From Treponema sp. (GTDB lineage: Bacteria; Spirochaetota; Spirochaetia; Treponematales; Breznakiellaceae), in assembly GCA_031284195.1 (NCBI GenBank), contig JAITAI010000228.1, positions 1 through 8,038 on the forward strand: a stretch of DNA of 8,038 bases. The letters run 5' to 3'. Positions 4,477-8,038 of this stretch are shown here, in pieces (position 1 is the first letter of the stretch; each line of letters begins with the position of its first letter). The notes beneath the pieces were generated by a model. The model was given only the letters and a program-made list of their open reading frames with translations. It was not told the origin of the DNA and did no database searches. The position numbers and the translations under genes are program-made.

Positions 4477-6957
4477 ATGAGTGAGGTAAAATCGGTGTTT
4501 AAGTCCTATATTTCCTTGGAGGTTCGCATTTTACTCCCGGGGAAGCGTAAAGCCTTTTGTTCCTGCGGCCCTGATTTTTCTTCTGAGCCAAGGCATGGCT
4601 TTATATCTTGTCCGGTGTGCAGAGCGGAGCCTGGAGCCATTCCGGTCCTCAATTTCCAGGCCCTTAGGAAAGCATATCTGCTTATCCAGGGATTGGGGGG
4701 AAGGATCCTTAAGGAGGTTTCTTATGAACGCAACCAGGCTACGCCGATCATGCCTGAAGGACATGCCCTGTCCCGTTTGTCCCTCATGTTGGGGATAGAT
4801 GCGGCCATGGATATCATGTTCCATCGCCGGAAAAAACACATACCCATTACCGATATCCGCTTGGAAGAAGATGCAGGGCGGCTTATCCATGGAAGTTCTA
4901 AGGACCCCCTTCACCCTCAAGAAACCTGGATGGATTATTCCCGGGCAGGTATGCCCAGTCTACGGCTCAAGACCGGGGCGAATTTTGAAATCGGCGAAGA
5001 GGCAGAGGTTTTTTTATTGGATTTGAAAAGACGGATGCAGTACTTGGAACTAGTTCCCGGTACGCCTTTGGAAAGCCTCATCCGCTGTAACGCCTATGTA
5101 GCCATAGCGCCCTACCCCCAACAACCAGAATCCGTGGTTAAGCTGCGGAACCTTAATTCCTTTAACTTCGTTACCAAGGCGGTGAACGCGGAACTTTCCC
5201 GGCAGGAAGAACTGGTAACCCGGGGAGAAAGGGTACTTCCTGAAAGCCGCCTCTGGAACGAGGCAAAAAACACCGTGGAACCTTTTCACAGCCGAACCCA
5301 GGAGGACAAAAAACCGATGATCCTCCTGGAAGCTCTTCCCCCCTTCAGGCCTGGACCGGAGATATTGGAAGCGCTGGATAATTTTACCCTGGAACTGCCG
5401 GAAGCCCGGAGAAACCGCCTCATGGATACCCAGGGCCTTACCCTGTTTCAAGCGGAATTCGTTTGTGATGAAACCAGCAGAGCCGACTATTTTGAGCAGA
5501 CCTGTTCCCAAGGAGCGGCCCCTAAGGAAGTCGCCCAGTGGCTGGCTTCGTATGTACTCAAGGAAACGAAGCGTCTGGGTTTTACCCTTACCAATACCCC
5601 GCTATGGCCAGAACGGTTTGCCGGGATCCTCCGGCTGCTCTCAGAACGACGGATCCACGGAAGTATGGCCAAACAGGTGATCACCGCGGTCATTGAGACG
5701 GATCAGGACCCTGAAAGGCTTATCAAAGACCGGGGTTGGGAACAGCTTACCGACCGGAAGACCATTGAGACTATCGTAAGATCGGTTATCGAAGGTAACC
5801 CTCAGGAAGTGCGCCGGATCCGGGAAGGAGATGCAGGACCCATTCAGTTTCTCACGGGGATCATCATGAAGGAAACCAGTGGTCTCGCTGAACCCACCCT
5901 GGTTAAAGAAGTGCTTAAAGCACAACTATCCGTTTCTTTAGTGTATGTCCTCTCCCTGGGAGGGGCCATCTCAGGCCGGCTTGGAGAAGAGGGGACGGTA
6001 GAGATCGGTGATGAACGGGTCCTTCGGGAACTTTTTACGAAATACGGAGACACCGCCTCTCTGGACGATAAGATTGACCCTTCCAAGATCCGTTATGAAT
6101 CCATCCAAGTAGGACGGATCCTGTCAGAAGAGATCGTCCCTGCAGACTGGGCCTCACTGATCGAGACCATTGCGGATAAACTCAACTCAGGAACTGCCAA
6201 TGGTATTGTGGTTGCCCACGGCACTGATACTCTGCCCTACACCGCTCCCCTGCTGTACTGGTTGTTCGCGGATGCAAACGCCCCTATTGTCCTGGCTGCT
6301 TCTTCCACTCCTCCAGGGGTTTCTTCTGAGGCAGCTCGGACCATGAGAAAGGCAGTTACCCTGGCCCTGAGTAAGCCCAAGGGGGTCTATGTGGTACATG
6401 GAGGAAAAGTCTTATCTCCTCTGAATCTCAAATTTGAACGGATCGGCGTGGACGGATTTCGGAACTGGAACATGGGGGTCCCGGTCTTTTTCGGCAGTTC
6501 CTTACTCACCGGGCCGCTGGAAGCGGATCGTTATGTCTTATGCCAACTCCTTGAGGAAGCGGTTAATACCATGTGCGTCACCCGGATCTATCCTGGGCTT
6601 CGTTCCGATTACCTCACCTGCCTCATAGACAAAGGGGTGAGAACTTTTTTTCTTGAACTCTACGATACAGGGACCGCGGGATTTCGGGAAGGACCTTACT
6701 CCCTGAAGCGGGTGTTCACCGTGGGCAGGCGGCGAGGGGTCCGGTTTTATTGCACTTCTCAACAAGAAGGGATTGTAGATTTTTCAGGATATGCCAGTTC
6801 CCGGGAACTTTGGCGGGGAGGAGCGGTTCCTATGGGGGCTTACACCACGGAAACCGCAGTAGCCCGCTTCCTTGCGGCCAGCATCATTGCCGATCATGAA
6901 GATGAACGGGCCGCGCTTATGGAGCGTGCGGAATCGGAAAACCTGGAACTGATATAG
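4477..6957 (+). CDS. Fusion protein: GatB-like amidotransferase subunit + AnsA/GatD-like asparaginase
   Basis: An 826-aa cytoplasmic chain of two known families. Residues 1-484 follow bacterial GatB from end to end: start region YISLEVRILL, zinc knuckle Cys28/30/45/48, LEEDAGRLIH (129-138), RNLNSFNFVTKAV (224-236), the helical domain with PEARRNRL and ADYFE, and the YqeY-like tail (about 375-484). The AspRS-like insert of archaeal GatE is absent. Residues 486-826 are an L-asparaginase of the AnsA/GatD type: VLSLGGAIS (491-499), HGTDTL (581-586), Lys652, YPGL (705-708) and a full C-domain. GatD's N-terminal barrel is missing. Both halves lack catalytic residues: His of GLEVH is Arg17, the YFYPD and YRYFPDPDL motifs are gone, and the asparaginase nucleophile Thr is Ala497. 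ATG 4477 has no free SD; GTG 4495, with TGAGG eight bases before it, would fit GatB length better. pfk follows after 11 bases. Activity is unknown; ordinary Asn/Gln-tRNA synthesis is unlikely. Confidence 0.88.
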   Translation: MSEVKSVFKSYISLEVRILLPGKRKAFCSCGPDFSSEPRHGFISCPVCRAEPGAIPVLNFQALRKAYLLIQGLGGRILKEVSYERNQATPIMPEGHALSRLSLMLGIDAAMDIMFHRRKKHIPITDIRLEEDAGRLIHGSSKDPLHPQETWMDYSRAGMPSLRLKTGANFEIGEEAEVFLLDLKRRMQYLELVPGTPLESLIRCNAYVAIAPYPQQPESVVKLRNLNSFNFVTKAVNAELSRQEELVTRGERVLPESRLWNEAKNTVEPFHSRTQEDKKPMILLEALPPFRPGPEILEALDNFTLELPEARRNRLMDTQGLTLFQAEFVCDETSRADYFEQTCSQGAAPKEVAQWLASYVLKETKRLGFTLTNTPLWPERFAGILRLLSERRIHGSMAKQVITAVIETDQDPERLIKDRGWEQLTDRKTIETIVRSVIEGNPQEVRRIREGDAGPIQFLTGIIMKETSGLAEPTLVKEVLKAQLSVSLVYVLSLGGAISGRLGEEGTVEIGDERVLRELFTKYGDTASLDDKIDPSKIRYESIQVGRILSEEIVPADWASLIETIADKLNSGTANGIVVAHGTDTLPYTAPLLYWLFADANAPIVLAASSTPPGVSSEAARTMRKAVTLALSKPKGVYVVHGGKVLSPLNLKFERIGVDGFRNWNMGVPVFFGSSLLTGPLEADRYVLCQLLEEAVNTMCVTRIYPGLRSDYLTCLIDKGVRTFFLELYDTGTAGFREGPYSLKRVFTVGRRRGVRFYCTSQQEGIVDFSGYASSRELWRGGAVPMGAYTTETAVARFLAASIIADHEDERAALMERAESENLELI

Positions 6958-6968
6958 AGGAGTTTGTT

Positions 6969-8038
6969 ATGGAAACCATGCAGCACACTGCCACGAAAAC
7001 CTTGGGAATTCTCACCGGCGGCGGGGATTGCCCTGGTCTGAATGCGGCTATTCGGGGGGTATGCCGGGCTGCCTATGACCGGTACGGTATGACCATCCTG
7101 GGAATTGCCAACGGATACCGGGGACTGATTGAGGGGGATGTCCGGTTCCTCAAACCGGAAGATTTTTCAGGGATCCTCACTCGGGGAGGAACCATCCTAG
7201 GGACGAGCCGGGAAAAACCCTTTAAGCCCGGAGGTTTTGAGGACCACGACTTTTCTTTCCATAGCGAAGATAAGGTACAGGCGATCAAAGCGCATTACCA
7301 GCAATTTAACCTGGATTGTCTTGTGGTCTTGGGAGGCAATGGTACCACTACCACAGGGTACCGGCTCTTCCAGGAAGGACTCAATGTGATAGGACTTCCT
7401 AAGACCATTGATAACGATATGGTCGGTACAGACCGGACCTTTGGGTTCCATTCAGCGCTTTCCATTGGGACTGAGGCCATAGACCGGCTCCATTCCACGG
7501 CACAAAGCCATAACCGGGTCATGGTTATCGAACTGATGGGCCATAAAGCGGGCTGGCTTGCCCTGTACGCAGGGCTTGCCGGAGGGGGCGATGTGATCCT
7601 CATCCCAGAAATTCCTTATGATATCAGGGCTATTGGCCGGCACCTCATCAAACGGGCTCAAAGCGGTAAGACCTTCTCTATTGTGGTAGTAGCTGAAGGC
7701 GCCTTGTCAATTGAAGAAGGGGAAATGGAAAAAAAAGACCGTAAAAAATACCGGGAAAAGACCGTGAAGACCTCTATTGGTTACCGGGTAGCCCAGGAGA
7801 TTGAACTGGAGACGGGTATGGAAACCAGGGCAACGGTCTTAGGGTATGTACAACGCGGAGGTATCCCCAGTGCATCGGATCGGGTTTTAGCTACCACCTT
7901 GGGTACTGCTGCAGCGGAACTGCTAGCCCGGGGGGAATACGGTAAGATGGTGGCTCTTCAAGGTACGGAGATCCGCCCGGTGGATCTCAGTGTTCCCGCA
8001 GGAAAGGTTAGATCGGTGCCTCCAGATGATTATATGCT
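6969..8038 (+). CDS. pfk: 6-phosphofructokinase, group III (partial, runs off the window)
   Basis: PFK phosphorylates fructose 6-phosphate to fructose 1,6-bisphosphate, the committed step of glycolysis, in the cytoplasm. The ATG at 6969 has AGGAG (6958-6962) six bases upstream and lies 11 bases after the fusion gene stop, so the two are probably co-transcribed. Visible motifs are GGGDCPGLNAAIRG (17-30), GGTILGTSR (73-81), GGNGT (122-126), PKTIDND (144-150) with the catalytic TID, MGHKAGWLA (190-198) and LGYVQRGGIPSASDR (291-305). The phosphoryl-donor positions read Gly125 (E. coli 104) and Lys145 (E. coli 124). PPi enzymes have Asp/Lys and classic ATP enzymes Gly/Gly; Gly/Lys occurs in ATP-using members of the mixed group, so ATP is the better guess. 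Asn124 replaces the usual metal-binding Asp, as in the GGNGT subgroup. There are 356 codons here and no stop; only the C-terminus is missing. Confidence 0.93.
   Translation, partial: METMQHTATKTLGILTGGGDCPGLNAAIRGVCRAAYDRYGMTILGIANGYRGLIEGDVRFLKPEDFSGILTRGGTILGTSREKPFKPGGFEDHDFSFHSEDKVQAIKAHYQQFNLDCLVVLGGNGTTTTGYRLFQEGLNVIGLPKTIDNDMVGTDRTFGFHSALSIGTEAIDRLHSTAQSHNRVMVIELMGHKAGWLALYAGLAGGGDVILIPEIPYDIRAIGRHLIKRAQSGKTFSIVVVAEGALSIEEGEMEKKDRKKYREKTVKTSIGYRVAQEIELETGMETRATVLGYVQRGGIPSASDRVLATTLGTAAAELLARGEYGKMVALQGTEIRPVDLSVPAGKVRSVPPDDYM

Noticed and set aside
4466..4480. GAGCCGTATGC, as at the start of group II intron domain V
   Set aside because: The rest of the 34-base domain V hairpin, including the returning GTACGGTTC arm, is absent, and no intron ORF is nearby.
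1..8038. CRISPR arrays, tRNA or rRNA genes, attC or phage attachment sites
   Set aside because: No regularly spaced repeats, cloverleaf, rRNA segments or paired attachment sequences were found on either strand.

Overview
Organism. The coding DNA is close to balanced in GC, while the spacers at about 1405-1520 and 4345-4440 are strongly AT-rich. Together with the GGNGT/PKTIDND-type phosphofructokinase, a TolB-like lipoprotein and a short XRE regulator, this suggests a host-associated spirochaete, most plausibly a termite-gut type Treponema. That placement is inferred from gene style; there is no rRNA or other marker in the window.

Layout. (1) 1-1135, minus strand: one TolB-like beta-propeller lipoprotein gene, broken by a single-base frameshift near 611-616, with a weak terminator hairpin beyond its stop. 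(2) 1136-1518: a spacer with inverted repeats, a doubtful 58-codon ORF and a good candidate promoter. (3) 1519-1854, plus strand: a 111-aa XRE-type helix-turn-helix regulator. (4) 1866-2494, plus strand: the decayed transposase of an IS5-family insertion sequence, readable only by switching frame several times. (5) 2653-4212, minus strand: a cytoplasmic (alpha/alpha)6-barrel glycoside hydrolase of the GH63/MGH1-like type. (6) 4213-4476: a divergent control region. On the minus side it has a TATAAT box and a roughly 140-nt leader able to form several hairpins. On the plus side it has a weak promoter and a GAAA-loop hairpin that hides an AGGAGG. (7) 4477-6957, plus strand: an 826-aa fusion of a GatB-like amidotransferase subunit and an AnsA/GatD-like asparaginase. 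(8) 6969 to the window end, plus strand: 6-phosphofructokinase, cut by the edge.

How the genes work together. The fusion gene and pfk are 11 nt apart on the same strand, so they are probably one transcription unit. It would pair an amide-metabolism-like protein with a glycolytic control enzyme. The glycoside hydrolase diverges from the same spacer, which makes a small carbon-related locus possible.

Best candidate for something new. The fusion protein joins the bacterial counterparts of the archaeal GatE and GatD subunits in one chain. Both halves have lost key catalytic residues but keep their folds: in the GatB half the active-site motifs are eroded while the zinc knuckle and tail remain, and in the asparaginase half the first catalytic Thr is Ala. 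It looks like a repurposed, perhaps regulatory or tRNA-sensing, protein rather than a normal Asp/Glu-tRNA amidotransferase.
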